A DNA stretch of 29,263 nucleotides from Gnetum montanum (GCA_015680685.1 MNCI01002923.1:13326-42588), one strand, 5' to 3'; positions 9,869-19,810 are shown, numbered from the stretch's first letter. The notes: generated by a model from the letters alone, not told the origin. Program-made: numbers and translations.

Positions 9869-11013
9869 GAACTAAGAATGAGAATTTTGAATTCCTATCT
9901 TTAGTTGAGAGGATATATTTCAAAATAGGAACATATCATATCTATCCCATGAATCATTTGAATAGAATATCAACATATTTAGGAAGAGGAAGTGCAATCT
10001 TATGTGGGAAATACCTAGTAAACATGGTACATCTTCTTTTTCTAGAAATATAAAGAAGTTTCTAAGAAAAACAATCACACAAACTCACATTACCATTTCC
10101 TTGCCTCATTATGAAGCTTTGAAAATGAGCCAAGGTACATGGATATACTAATGATATAGTTTGGAGGGTTACAAATGCATCATATGTAGAAAATAAAGGT
10201 GCATGTCCTAGCATCCACATTCTTGTAGTTAATCTTATGGTATATAGACTAATAATAGTCATATGCAAGATTGATCACAAGCTATGAGCTAAAGGCTGTG
10301 AGGCTTTTAACAATTGTGAAGTGTAACAAAATTTTAGTTAACATTACAAGGAATGATTAATCACATAAATCTTTGGGAATGTTGTTGCATTCCAAGGCAC
10401 CCTTGCATTAGGTGATGGGACCATAATGTTGATCATGTTCTAGAAGGTCAAAAAGATGTTGCTAAAAATATCATAGAGCAAGTCAATACAACCTTGAACA
10501 TGCCTATAGCATCCCATTATTGATTTTAATGAGGTGCATGATGTTCAAGTGTCTACTAGTGTTAGACAACTAGGATATAACATAATGTTGGTAGAGCAAC
10601 ATGAAGATGCTCTAGATAGATTATTGCAAATAGGAAAAACTATGTAAGACATTTTTGAATTTCTTGAAAATGTCATAATAATGCAATCATAACTCATTAT
10701 GACCAAAGAAAAGTTAATGCTTACAGAAGTTCAATTGCAACATGTAGAATTTGAAGTATAAAAGTTACAAGATGAGATAGTCCAACTTCACATACACAAA
10801 TTTATGATCCAACAAGGTTCATAGCCTTAGAGTTGCTTGAAGAATTAAAAATTGAGGAAGTATAACATCTAATGATAAAGCAACACTAATTAGAGATGGA
10901 AAGGGAGAAGGCCACATGGGATGCTTTCATAACTAGTGCTAAAGTGTATGCTTTATAAAAGAACATTATCATGCTGGAAGAAGAGAATAAGGATTTGAAA
11001 ACTAAAAACCAAA

Positions 11014-11018
11014 GGTTA
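11014..11018. repeat. Left target-site duplication of the 11-kb solo LTR (GGTTA)
   Basis: GGTTA precedes the LTR start TGATG at 11019 and recurs exactly at 11940-11944. Confidence 0.88.
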
Positions 11019-11939
11019 TGATGATGACATCACCTAGCCCTTATGTAATCCTCAATGTATCTTGGATATGTTTGTGTCTTGTTTTTGTGTGTGTCTTCTT
11101 ATGTTGACCTTTTGATGATGATTCCAAGGTGTTTTTCCATGTTTGGGAGTGGTTTGAACTTATTTTGATGAGTCTAGGAGGTTTCGAGGGCTATGGGGAC
11201 TTGTTTAAAGATGTCCAAAGTTTCTAAACCTCAAAATGATCATCTTTAGTTTTGGCCTTGGTAGGATAGACATCTACCTCGATAGTTAGACATTTAATAT
11301 GCATAATAAACATCCAACTTGATTTGTAGACATCTACTCTACCATCTCTATACTTGGAATAGACATCTATTATTTCCTTTAAACGTCTAATATGGATTGT
11401 AATGAACATGAAATTGAATGCTAAATTGGAGGGAAGATGAAAGGTCACATCAAGAAGCTATAAATAAGAGTCCAAGGCTTGAGTTTGGGTAAGAGAAAAA
11501 GAGTAAGAGAGACAGAAGAGAGATTTGAGAGTTCTATTGAGAGTTTGTGTAAGAAGAAAGCTTATGTAAGAAGAGTTTGAGTGAGAGGCAAGGAAGGGCA
11601 CTTGAGAGAGGTTGAGAAAATCTCTTATAAGTGTCTTGTCTTGAGATTTAGCTCCATTGTGAACAATTGAGAATTGAGAAGGGACATGTGTGGCTTCTAA
11701 GATCCTTGGGAGAGANAAGAATTGAGAAGGGACATGTGTGGCTTCTAAGATCCTTGGGAGAGATGTGAGTTAAGCTTGGCTCCTCATCTTTTATGTAATT
11801 CTTTGGATATTTAGATTTTTTTTATAAAAAGGGGAATTTTCTCCAATTCATTATCTTGTTCTTGCTTCTAAGTTGAATTTTGCTTACAAACTTGTCGAAT
11901 GGGTCCTTTTTGGAGTCAATTAAGGTAGGCTTCACATCC
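11019..11939 (+). mobile_element. Solo LTR of a different subfamily, inside the aORF
   Basis: 921 bp from TGATGATGACATCACC to CACATCC (TGATG at one end, CATC plus one changed base at the other), flanked by GGTTA duplications. A TATA box, CTATAAATAAG, is at 11458-11468, preceded by four 'agacat' repeats with variants (11266-11372). It lacks the GGGGTACC end and the paired GGTAACCC motifs of the other LTRs, so it is a separate family. About 48 bp are an apparent assembly duplication around the N at 11716. Removing it restores aORF similarity on both sides, which supports the borders independently. Confidence 0.85.
11671..11763. repeat. 45-bp perfect direct repeat around a single N
   Basis: 11671-11715 and 11719-11763 are identical (GAATTGAGAAGGGACATGTG to GGGAGAGA) and are separated by N at 11716 and two bases. 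Perfect identity in a region where everything else has decayed points to two contig ends that overlap but were not merged. Confidence 0.85.
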
Positions 11940-11944
11940 GGTTA
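11940..11944. repeat. Right target-site duplication of the 11-kb solo LTR (GGTTA)
   Basis: Exact copy of 11014-11018, immediately after CACATCC. Confidence 0.88.
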
Positions 11945-12827
11945 ACACAAGCAACCAAGGAGAAAGAATAGTTAGAGAATTAGTTAAGTCATCTTTGTGA
12001 ATAATTTGTAAAGATGGATGTTGATATCAAGAGGTTAGCTTATGAGAATATGAACCTATCAATGGTAGAACTCAAGGAATTGCAATAGAGGTTTGCAATA
12101 GAGATTGGGACTTGGAAGAATACGGCCATCAAAAAATACATTTTCAAGAAACATTATAAGCATTAGATGTGCCTCCAAAAGGATATTAATGAGAAGAAGA
12201 GTAGGGTAGCTGAGACCCATATCAATGCTGCTTTCCAACAATCTTTAGATGTTGCCTAGAAAAGCATCATCCATAGAATCACTATAGTTCATTAGGCTAA
12301 AACCAAAGTCAAGAACTTGTAGATAGAAGAAATGACTCACTACATGAAACTTTCTAACCTCAAGTATGCTAATCTAGCCATGTTGACAACTGCTCGATCT
12401 AGAAATGAAGCGGAGAAGTAAGTAGCGACAACATTTACATTATTTAATCATAAAAAAAATTTCATGATGAGACAAAGAACAAATTACAAGTGAAAAAAAC
12501 ATAATTAGATTTTGTCTAAACACTTTACATTGTTCAACATGATGTCACAAAGGATCCAACAAGATGAATGATAGATTACCAAAAGCTTAAGAATATACTC
12601 AAAATGTTTGACATTGAACACAAACTTTTTGCTATTAGGTTCATTTAAGCAAATAAAATGTTTCCAAACCTCACATGTCCATGAGAAACTTTGACAACTA
12701 CAAACCAAGCCAACTTGGCCTAGACAAATAGATTTAGAGAAGTACTAAGCTATCCTAGTTCATTATCACACGGATGAACAAGTTGGAACCATAATAGGAG
12801 AAACCACCACCATCAAGAAGTACATGA
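11940..12827 (+). pseudogene. aORF of element B, fragment 3 (C-terminal)
   Basis: Resumes directly after the solo LTR. Colinear matches to the element D copy include 'DIKRLAYENMNLSM' against 'DVSHLAKENRTLSM' (about 12020), 'NLKYANLAML' against 'NLRYANLAML' (about 12358), and 'ANKMFPNLTCP' against 'ANQMFLQLPCP' (about 12650). The end is a proline-rich tail, EKPPPSRST, with a TGA stop at 12825-12827; D ends EEPPPPGTT with a TGA at the same place. Hence the natural C-terminus is preserved in both. Multiple internal stops. Confidence 0.85.
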
Positions 12828-12971
12828 GGATTTGCTATTGGATAAAATTTTGAAGATCTCTATTAATGAATGTCCTTTTATCATTTTGTAAGTTACTCCA
12901 ATAAATGCTATAATGCGACACTCGAGTCAAGTCAGTTAGTTAATTTATTTATTTAATTATAAGTTAGTTAG
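12828..12971 (+). other. 3' untranslated end of element B
   Basis: Short AT-rich stretch between the aORF stop and LTR B1. It is repeated at 14431-14574 with the same landmarks ('tggataaaattttgaaga', 'atcattttgtaagttactc'). A polypurine tract like that of A or D is not recognisable and has probably decayed. Confidence 0.6.
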
Positions 12972-13754
12972 TTGAGTCACCTCCACAATTTTGTAAGAAA
13001 CTCTATCCCACTTTTTTTTAACTTGATGATGAGTTTTTAATGAGTCATGAAGGTATGATAAATATTAAATAAGTCAAGTGCGACATCTCACCTACGATAT
13101 GATACAATATCATAACTATGATATATTTCGGGTAGGTAATGCCTATAAATACTACCCGATCACTGTACTTAATGCATCTTTTTGGTGCACCCTTAGCTAG
13201 ATTCTTGCAATTTATTTTTGTGAATTTAGAGTTATTCTATGAGTGCTCACAATGTGATTCAAGATAGTAGTATAACATCTTTATTCAAGTGAGATGTACA
13301 TGGACATATTTTATGGTTAGCAATAAAGATTAAGATTATTTCAAATCATTGTATCAATTTACTTAGAATAGATGTTTATTTTCTAATGCAATTTACATTT
13401 TCAGTATCATTTACATTTCCCATGACATTTATGTTTCCATGACACAGTAGTATCTCAACATAATAAGTATGACCAATCTTAACCATAAAGTGTAATTGGC
13501 TAGTAACCCAATAGTGATATTGCTTAGTAATCCTAGTGGCAATTACATGAGCCCATAATTAGTTTAAATAATTAATTACCATATTTCATACACCATCATG
13601 ATATCATACACCTTACTAAAGTCAAAAGTCAATGATCAATAATCATATTAGCTCTTTAGAAATTACATTAACCCATGCATGGATTATGATCAAGTCACAC
13701 ACAATGCTTATGTGATTTATATGGTTGGGCATATGGAACTTTCACCACTCATCA
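12972..13754 (+). mobile_element. LTR B1 (uninterrupted)
   Basis: About 783 bp from TTGAGTCACC (decayed TGATGAGTCACC, compare LTR C at 17040) to CCACTCATCA at 13754. TATA box TATAAATA at 13144-13151, AATAAA at 13322-13327, paired U5 motifs 'ctagtaacccaatag' and 'cttagtaatcctagtgg' at 13500-13550. The 5' border is uncertain; TGATGAG at 13027 is the alternative. It serves as the unbroken reference for LTR B2, which has taken three later insertions. Confidence 0.75.
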
Positions 13755-14213
13755 AATACACACCAATTGAATCACATGTTATACTAAGTGATGAATGTTA
13801 GTCTTTAGAGTTTGTAGCTACTTAGTGATGGCCATAGGCAAGATCTTATTTTATATGTATGATTTGTTATGCATGTTATTATGGGCATGTACTAATGTGT
13901 TATACAAGGTGGATATCCATGCTTGATGATTTAAGCTCCATGGTCCCTTGTCTTCAAGTTGAACAAAGAGTTGTAATAATAGTCTCTACTTGGTTGCATG
14001 TATCAACACCTCTTTTATTTACAAGTAGAGCTAGTGGATTGGGAGTCCAAAAGAATTAGCATTAGGATTTTGATTTACATGTAGGATGTTAATGAATCTT
14101 GTGTTTTATAAACCCCTTAGATTTTTCATAGAGTATTGTTATATTTCCATGTTTATAAAATGTACTAAGTCTTAGGAGTGAGATTTGATAATGTTTACAT
14201 TTCATGCTTTATT
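13755..14213. other. Unassigned spacer between LTR B1 and the repeated aORF end
   Basis: AT-rich, no recognised coding sequence and no primer-binding site after LTR B1. It is either flanking DNA of B or the left part of a duplicated segment. The 66-codon open frame at 13859-14059 matches nothing recognised. The sequence at 14205-14235 is a near-palindromic TTTATTTAAGCAAATAAA. Confidence 0.4.
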
Positions 14214-14430
14214 TATTTAAGCAAATAAAATATTTTTAAATTTGACATGTCCATGAAAAATTTTGACAACTACAAACCTAGCCAACCTAGCCAAGACCAT
14301 CATGATTCAAAAACAATTTTAGAGAAGTATCAAGTCATCCTAGATCATTTTTTGCATGGATGGGCAAGTTGCTAATTAATTGCAGGAGCCACCATAATAG
14401 GAGGAACTACCACCACCAAGAACTACATGA
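14214..14430 (+). pseudogene. Second copy of the aORF C-terminal end
   Basis: Repeats 12643-12827: shared runs are 'atttaagcaaataaaat', 'acatgtccatga', 'tttgacaactacaaacc', 'agccaac'. It ends EELPPPRTT followed by TGA (14428-14430), like both other copies. Only the last 70 or so codons are present; the join at about 14214 is abrupt. Together with the 3' end and LTR B2 it makes a second unit in tandem with the end of element B. Confidence 0.8.
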
Positions 14431-14585
14431 AGATTTACTGTTGGATAAAATTTTGAAGACCTAAATTGATGAATGTCCTTCTATCATTTTGTAAGTTACT
14501 CAAATAAATGATGCAATACAACACTCAAGTTAAGTGAGTTAGTCAATTTATTTATTTGATTGTAAGTTAGTTAGTTGAGTCACCT

Positions 14586-15447
14586 TGATAACTAATGAAT
14601 TGTGGTTTTCCAGGACCTGATATCAAGTACTCAATATCGGGTAAGCAAATATTGCATCCTAGATAACGATATCGAATACACGATATCGTGATTCCTGTGT
14701 TGGCCTATAAATATATCACTCAAGTGCATAGGAAAGGAGTCTTTTGGTAAGTCTTTAGGGTCGAGTCTTTTTGCCAAATTTCAATTCTCTCCCAAGTGCA
14801 TGCCTGCAGTGTGATGTTTGTAATTGTACAGAACCTTTGTTCAAGTGTGACGTACTTGTACATGCACGCAATCAGCAATAAAGATAGAGATTACTCCATC
14901 ATTACAGCATTCACTTAGTTTTTTAATTTTTTAATTGTTAATTATTATTTATTTTTTTCTTAGTGAATATTTCTTTATTATTATTTACTATTCCTGTTGT
15001 TAATGAGGAATGGGTACGTCTTAATCATGAATATTTAAGTATAACTACTTGGTAACCCAGTAGCATATCTATTAGTGCTCAAGTAATATGCACTTGGTAA
15101 CCCCAGAAGTAGTACATAAGGTCCAAGATGTGTGCGAATGATTAAGGACAGATGCTCATCACACTTAGGCTAGCTGCGATTTTATTTTCCATTGTCTATT
15201 AGTTCACTCAAGTTATTTCTTATTGACTTTAGGAGTAGCATAGTAATTAGGAATCATGTCATACACCTCACTTTGGACTAAACCATACATGACAAAGCAA
15301 ATACTAGTCCAGGTGGGAAGACAGCAAACTACGATCAACGTATAACTGTTTAGGTGTCATAACTAGTCTGTTTGCAGAGTTTGACCGGATTGTGTGTACA
15401 CGCTCGTATTCGTAAGGTTGAGCATAGGGGTACCTCACTGCTCATAA
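14586..15447 (+). mobile_element. Solo LTR nested near the start of LTR B2
   Basis: About 862 bp from TGATAACTAATG to the decayed terminus GGGGTACCTCACTGCTCATAA. U3 carries GATATC at 14619 and CGATATCG at 14668 and 14681; TATA box TATAAATA at 14706-14713; paired 'ttggtaaccc' motifs at 15050-15115. LTR B2 sequence resumes after it. A clean target duplication is not visible (left CACCT, right side altered), so the right border is accurate to a few bases only. Confidence 0.8.
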
Positions 15448-15892
15448 ATAACTTTATAACAAATTCTATCCCACTTTTGTTTAACTTAAGGATGAGTTTT
15501 TAGTGAGTTTTGGGGATATGATGAATATTAAATAAGTCAAGTATGACATCACACCTATGATATGATACATAATCATATCTATGTTGTATTTCAAGTAGGC
15601 AATGCCTATAAATACTATCCAACATCTATACTTAATGCATCCTTTTGGTCCATCCTTAGCCAAATTCTTGCAATTTGTTTTTGTAAATTTAGAGTTACTT
15701 CATAAGTGCTTGCATTATGATTCAATACAGGTATATGACATCTTTATTCGAGTGAGATGTAACACCCATGTCCTAGCTAGGGCAGGGTGATGCCTAGGAT
15801 CAAGTAATCTTAGAATATATTTATGGTTGGAAATAAAGACCAAGATTGTTTTAGATCATTGTATCATTTTACTTAGAATATATTTTTATTTT

Positions 15893-15897
15893 CTAAT
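15893..15897. repeat. Target-site duplication CTAAT, left copy
   Basis: CTAAT before TGATGAAACAC; repeated at 16712-16716. The unbroken LTR B1 has one copy in 'ttttctaatgcaattt' (about 13380-13395). Confidence 0.92.
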
Positions 15898-16711
15898 TGA
15901 TGAAACACATTTTTCAGTCACCATGACATTAGGTATTTGACATCGAGGCTGCAACGTTGGGGTTTGGATGCGATGTCGGGGGGTATACATAAGCCTATAA
16001 ATATAGCACCTGGGCTTTCGATTTTGCATGAGTTTTTGTTAGTTTTCAGTCAGAGTAGGGAAGCTCTTACAATTTATTCTCTCCAAAGTTAGAATATTTT
16101 TTAAGTGCCCATAGAAGGAGTCTAAGTGTGTATGGTTCTTTGTTTGAACACTGATGTACCTGAGTGCAGCAATGTGACAGGAATAAAAATGAACTCTTTT
16201 GACAATCCTTGCAGCATTGAGACTAGATTAATGTTTCTTTTAATGTACTTTACTTTACTGCATTTCAATTAAGCAGTTGATTTTTAGTTGTTAATTAACA
16301 CAAGCATGACCACTTCAAGCATACATATAGTGCTTGGTAACCCAACAATGCTTAACGTTTGGTAGCCCAACAACACTATATGTGTTCAAGATGTGTTCAA
16401 GAAAGTGGGATAGGTACTTGTGTTAGGCTAGCTAGGTAGTAGATGCACTAGATCTTCAATTACTTTACCTTTCATTCTTTTTGTAGGTGATCAAATTTAT
16501 AAAACAAAAAATAATAAACATCATATGCCTCACTTTGGATTAAACCATACATGACAAAGCTACCACTAGTCCAAGTGGGAAGACAATAAATTGCAATCAA
16601 AGCATAACAATCTAGATACCACAACTAGTCCCATCCATGGAATTCAACTGGATCATGTGCGAACGCTTGTGATTCATATGGTTGAGCGTAGGGGTACCTT
16701 CCTACTCATCA
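15898..16711 (+). mobile_element. Solo LTR nested in LTR B2
   Basis: 814 bp from TGATGAAACACATT to CCTACTCATCA, with perfect CTAAT duplications. TATA box at 15996-16003, paired motifs 'ttggtaacccaacaatg' and 'ttggtagcccaacaac' at 16333-16370, terminal GGGGTACC at 16691. No PBS or internal sequence follows, so it is the product of LTR-LTR recombination. The empty site is preserved in LTR B1. Confidence 0.94.
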
Positions 16712-16716
16712 CTAAT
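16712..16716. repeat. Target-site duplication CTAAT, right copy
   Basis: Exact copy of 15893-15897, directly after the solo LTR end. Confidence 0.92.
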
Positions 16717-17134
16717 GCAATTTACATTTCAAATGTTATTTATGTTTCCATCGTACCTTAGTAACTCAACAAAATAAGTACAACTAATCTTGATCATAAA
16801 GTGTAATTGTCTAGTAATCCAATAGTGATATTGCTTAGTAATCCTAATGGCAATTAAATGAGTTCATAATTAATTTAAATAATTAATTACAATGTTTCTC
16901 CTTAGATTCATTACAGGCACACAACATCGTGATATCATAGACCTTACTTAAGTAAGAAGATAAAGATCAATAATCACATTAACTCTTTAGAAATTACATT
17001 AACCCATCCATAGATTACAATCAAGTTACACACAATGCTTGATGAGTCACCAAATAAGCGACCCAACATCGGATACATGATATCAGATCATCCAAGTGAC
17101 ATTGGACACGTGATGTCGAAACTTGTCTCGTTGT

Positions 17135-17144
17135 CTATAAATAA
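17135..17144 (+). promoter_or_regulatory. TATA box of LTR C
   Basis: CTATAAATAA, 95 bp into the LTR, after the GATATC motif and about 170 bp before AATAAA. This fits U3 promoter, R region and polyadenylation signal. Confidence 0.75.
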
Positions 17145-17312
17145 GGGACAAGGGCGCTTGGTTTTGGATAGTAATTTTTCAATCCTTTAGTCGAACTCTT
17201 GCAATTTTTCCCTTCTAGAGGTAGAATTATTTCTAAGTGCCTACAGTAGGAGTCATAGAGTGAACGAATCGTTATTTGAGCATCGTGTACTTGACCACAC
17301 CTTATGTTTGGA

Positions 17313-17318
17313 AATAAA
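17313..17318 (+). terminator. Polyadenylation signal of LTR C
   Basis: AATAAA in 'ggaaataaagaa'. The same signal sits at the same place in other LTRs (for example 13322 in B1 and 'aataaaaatgaac' near 16183), followed by a conserved stretch containing 'cattgta' or 'gcagcatt'. Confidence 0.6.
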
Positions 17319-17876
17319 GAAGAACTTTGTGATAAACCTTGCAACATTCAGAATAGCTTAACTATTGCATTTAATGTTATTTACTATTATTTGATGCTCT
17401 CATTAGTTAATCAATGTTATTTCTATAGAATTATTAATTATCAATGAATTAGCACACTTAGCATGACCACTTCAAGCATACGTGGAACACTTGGTAACCC
17501 AGTAACGACTAGCGTTTGGTAATCCCAGTAGTGTTACACTGGTTCAAGATGTGTTCAGACAGTTGGAATGAATGCTGGTGTTAGGATTCGATCAACATTA
17601 GAGTTTCAAAAAACCCACTATTTAATTAAATATTTTCATTTCACACACTTAGGAGACCAAGATAGAAAATATAAAAACATAAAAAAAAATCAGATACCTC
17701 AAGTTTACTTAACCATACAATTGTGCCTTACATGTAAGCTTGGGAAGACAACAACTACATAACTCATCCTTGTTCTGTGTAGGTGCATAAGCACTTAATC
17801 CTTGGAGTTTGACCAAATCGTGTGTGAACACTCGTATTCGTATGGTTGTGCATAGGGGTACCTTGCTACTCATCAT

Positions 17877-17894
17877 TGGTGTTGTTGCTAAGGA
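17877..17894 (+). promoter_or_regulatory. Primer-binding site of element C (tRNA-Asp type)
   Basis: TGGTGTTGTTGCTAAGGA starts one base after the LTR. Against the tRNA-Asp complement TGGCGCCGTTGCCGGGGA it matches 12 of 18, and all six differences are C>T or G>A, the mark of methylated-cytosine decay. Confidence 0.88.
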
Positions 17895-18011
17895 TTTTGT
17901 TATTTGTGTGTGGATTAGAACTTAGGAAATCCTTCCATCATTGGAATGAACCCTTAAGGTTAACTATCCTACAATCACTGGAAAAGAGTACCGCACACTA
18001 AGTAATCAATC

Positions 18012-19140
18012 ATGTCTTCTTCTTCTTATGGGAGTGCTTCACTAACTAGGTCTGATACCATGAACAATCAAAGGTAGGGTGCATAAGATGATCCGCCAGT
18101 GCTCTAACAATTTCGCATGGTATACGCTCATCCTAATGAGTATGTACCAAACTTTACCTTTATCCTCCACCAAGATGAACAGCTGCGATGACGTGAATTA
18201 GAAGGTAACATAGTGTTATCTTCTAATTGCTCAATCCCAGGCATGCTTCTTCATGCTCTCACACGAATTGGTATGCAACACTTACAATCAGAGTACATTG
18301 TGCATGAACAAGATTTGATAGATTATCAACCCATGGAGGCACATTTTCAAAGGGATCTACAATAGGAGAGACATTATGAATTCGTGAAGGGGAAGTGGTC
18401 TTAGGATGGCCTGTATGTCCTAAGTAAAAATGATGGTGGTGAACTTGTCTCAGGAAGTTTTCCACAAAACGATGTTCCTCTCTTTGACTTCGATCAAGGA
18501 GTTGGATATCAGAATCTTCACTCAATTATTCATAACTCAGGTTCTGGTACCAACGGACACAAAGGGTCCGGGAAAGGAACACGAATGCATGACAATGATG
18601 GGCATAATCGTAACCATGATCGAGGCTGCAACCACCAAAGTGAAGGTGGTAGGTGTTGACATGGTGCTAATCTTCCTTCCTCTTCACCTTCATCATCTTC
18701 TTCCTCCTCTCCTTCAAGAACTGAAGGCAGTCACAGAGGGTGAGATCATGAGGAAAATGGTAGGCGAAATAGAAATCATTGAAAAAATAGTAGAGAAAGG
18801 GGGCAATGACATTCCAAAGAGACACATCATGAAAGAAGGAAGAGTAGGGAACAACATAGGCATCATAGATGCCATAGGCAACATGATCACGATGAACTCC
18901 TACTCGTCACCCGAAGTATGTTAAATATAATAGAGGCTATTAGGATTCCAATAAGGCACCAGAAAGATAGTAGGATCAAAAGACTAAACATGAATAACAG
19001 CCCATGATTTAAAGGGGGATACAATGCTAATCCTCAAATCCATTTAGAAGCATTCCATGATGCATGTGCCTTGTAGAATATAGAAAACGAGTGGCAAAAG
19101 CTAAAGTTGTTTCCACCTATGCAGGGCGAGCTTCCTGCCT
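18012..19140 (+). pseudogene. gag of element C, C-terminal half deleted
   Basis: Start MSSSSYGSASLTRSD at 18012, 117 bp after the PBS. The frame stays the same (frame of 18012) to about 19140 with stops only. It includes a histidine/glycine/asparagine-rich stretch (18550-18650), a serine run (18680-18720), an arginine/histidine-rich stretch, then NPQIHLEAFHDACAL (about 19030-19075) and NIENEWQKLKLFPP, which match NPQHHIQAFHDVYV and NIENGWQKLKLFP in element A. Just after this the Gag core stops and protease follows, so the rest of the core and the C-terminal region seen in A are gone. The 164-codon open frame at 18430-18924 is a shadow in another frame. Confidence 0.78.
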
Positions 19141-19810
19141 AGCTGTAAACAACGTAATGCTACAAGGGCTGTTAATCTTCAACCTACTATTGGTTCGAAA
19201 AACTGATCAAAGAGGAGATCTTTCTTTAGAACCAACAGTCCAACCAAGTCCTCTTATTTATTTACAAATCGATGGAAATGAGCATTGTAAAGCTCATTTG
19301 GATTCAGGTTTTGATGTTAATTTAATCTCCCAAGAAATGTATAAAGCCTAGAACCTGCCTCAACTAAAGAAGAGTAACATTCATTTAGAGTTGATCAACC
19401 AGTCCATCACTGTTCCATTGGGACTAGTGGAGGATATTGTCACCACTGTTTGTGGGTGGTTGTATCCAGCCAATTTCCTAGTGATCCAAGTCAACAACTA
19501 TAAGGGGGACTTCCCAATCATAATGGGAAGAGCATGGCTAAGTACAATTGATGCATGCCTAGGAATACGTGATCTTTCCCTAGAAATATCAAAAGAAAAT
19601 GCATTTAGAAAGATCAAGAAGAAGAAAGTTCCATGCATCGCATACCGTGACAAAGGGTGCAACTGTGTGCAGAAGTCCTGGTTTGTACAATGCTCAACAT
19701 TGCTTGCATGCAACCAGTGTGCACAAGTATCTGACATACAAAGATGCTTGTATGTAGCAGCCACAAGATAGGAAGACACCTAGTGGCTAACAGCTAACCT
19801 AGAGAGTAAT
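19141..19810 (+). pseudogene. Retroviral-type aspartic protease of element C
   Basis: Cleaves the polyprotein in an active element. HLDSGFDVNLISQEMY holds the catalytic D-S-G triplet at 19301-19309, followed by the usual hydrophobic step. After a stop at 19349-19351 the fold continues with LVIQVNNYKGDFPIIMGRAW (about 19474-19533), the second signature of plant Ty3 proteases (I-L/M-G-R-x-x-L). A lysine-rich linker and RDKGCNCV follow. It is broken by a stop and lacks the start region. Linker similarity to element A is at 19640-19800. Confidence 0.8.

Larger units (their letters stand above)
9864..11018 (+). pseudogene. aORF of element B, fragment 2 (middle)
   Basis: Continues the frame broken at 2832. 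Around 9900-10020 it reads ERIYFKIGTYHIYPMNHLNR, continuing ISTYLGRGSAILCGK; the element D copy reads ERIYFKIGTYHLFPMKDLKR, continuing ISTYAARGCAVLMGK. Further on 'PFPCLIMKL' matches 'SFPCLIRKL'. At about 10600-10770 'EDALDRLLQIGK' matches 'EDALDRLLQAGQ' and begins the coiled coil; at 10890-11015 'EMEREKATWDAF' and 'LEEENKDLKTKNQRL' match the D coiled coil. Many stops occur. At 11018 it is cut by a solo LTR and resumes at 11940. What the protein does is unknown; see the element D copy. Confidence 0.85.
14575..17039 (+). mobile_element. LTR B2, split by two solo LTRs and element C
   Basis: Second copy of the B-type LTR, left in three pieces: 14575-14585, 15448-15897 and 16712-17039. Each piece aligns with LTR B1: 15448-15897 with about 12982-13389 (TATA at 15607-15614), and 16712-17039 with about 13390-13718. 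It is interrupted at 14586 and 15898 by solo LTRs and at 17040 by element C. The missing last 35 bp should lie beyond element C outside the window. A 40-50 bp unmatched piece sits near 15760-15800. Confidence 0.82.
17040..17875 (+). mobile_element. 5' LTR of element C
   Basis: 836 bp from TGATGAGTCACC to CTACTCATCA, giving 8-bp terminal inverted repeats TGATGAGT/ACTCATCA with one flanking difference. U3 has GATATC at 17079; TATA box CTATAAATAA at 17135-17144; AATAAA at 17313-17318; paired U5 motifs 'cttggtaacccagtaac' and 'tttggtaatcccagtag' at 17491-17532. It is followed by the PBS. Confidence 0.93.

Noticed and set aside
18430-18924. Longest open frame (164 codons, +)
   Set aside because: It lies in a different frame from gag. 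The frame of 18012 gives the serine-rich and AFHD/NIENEW segments shared with element A, so the 164-codon frame is a shadow.
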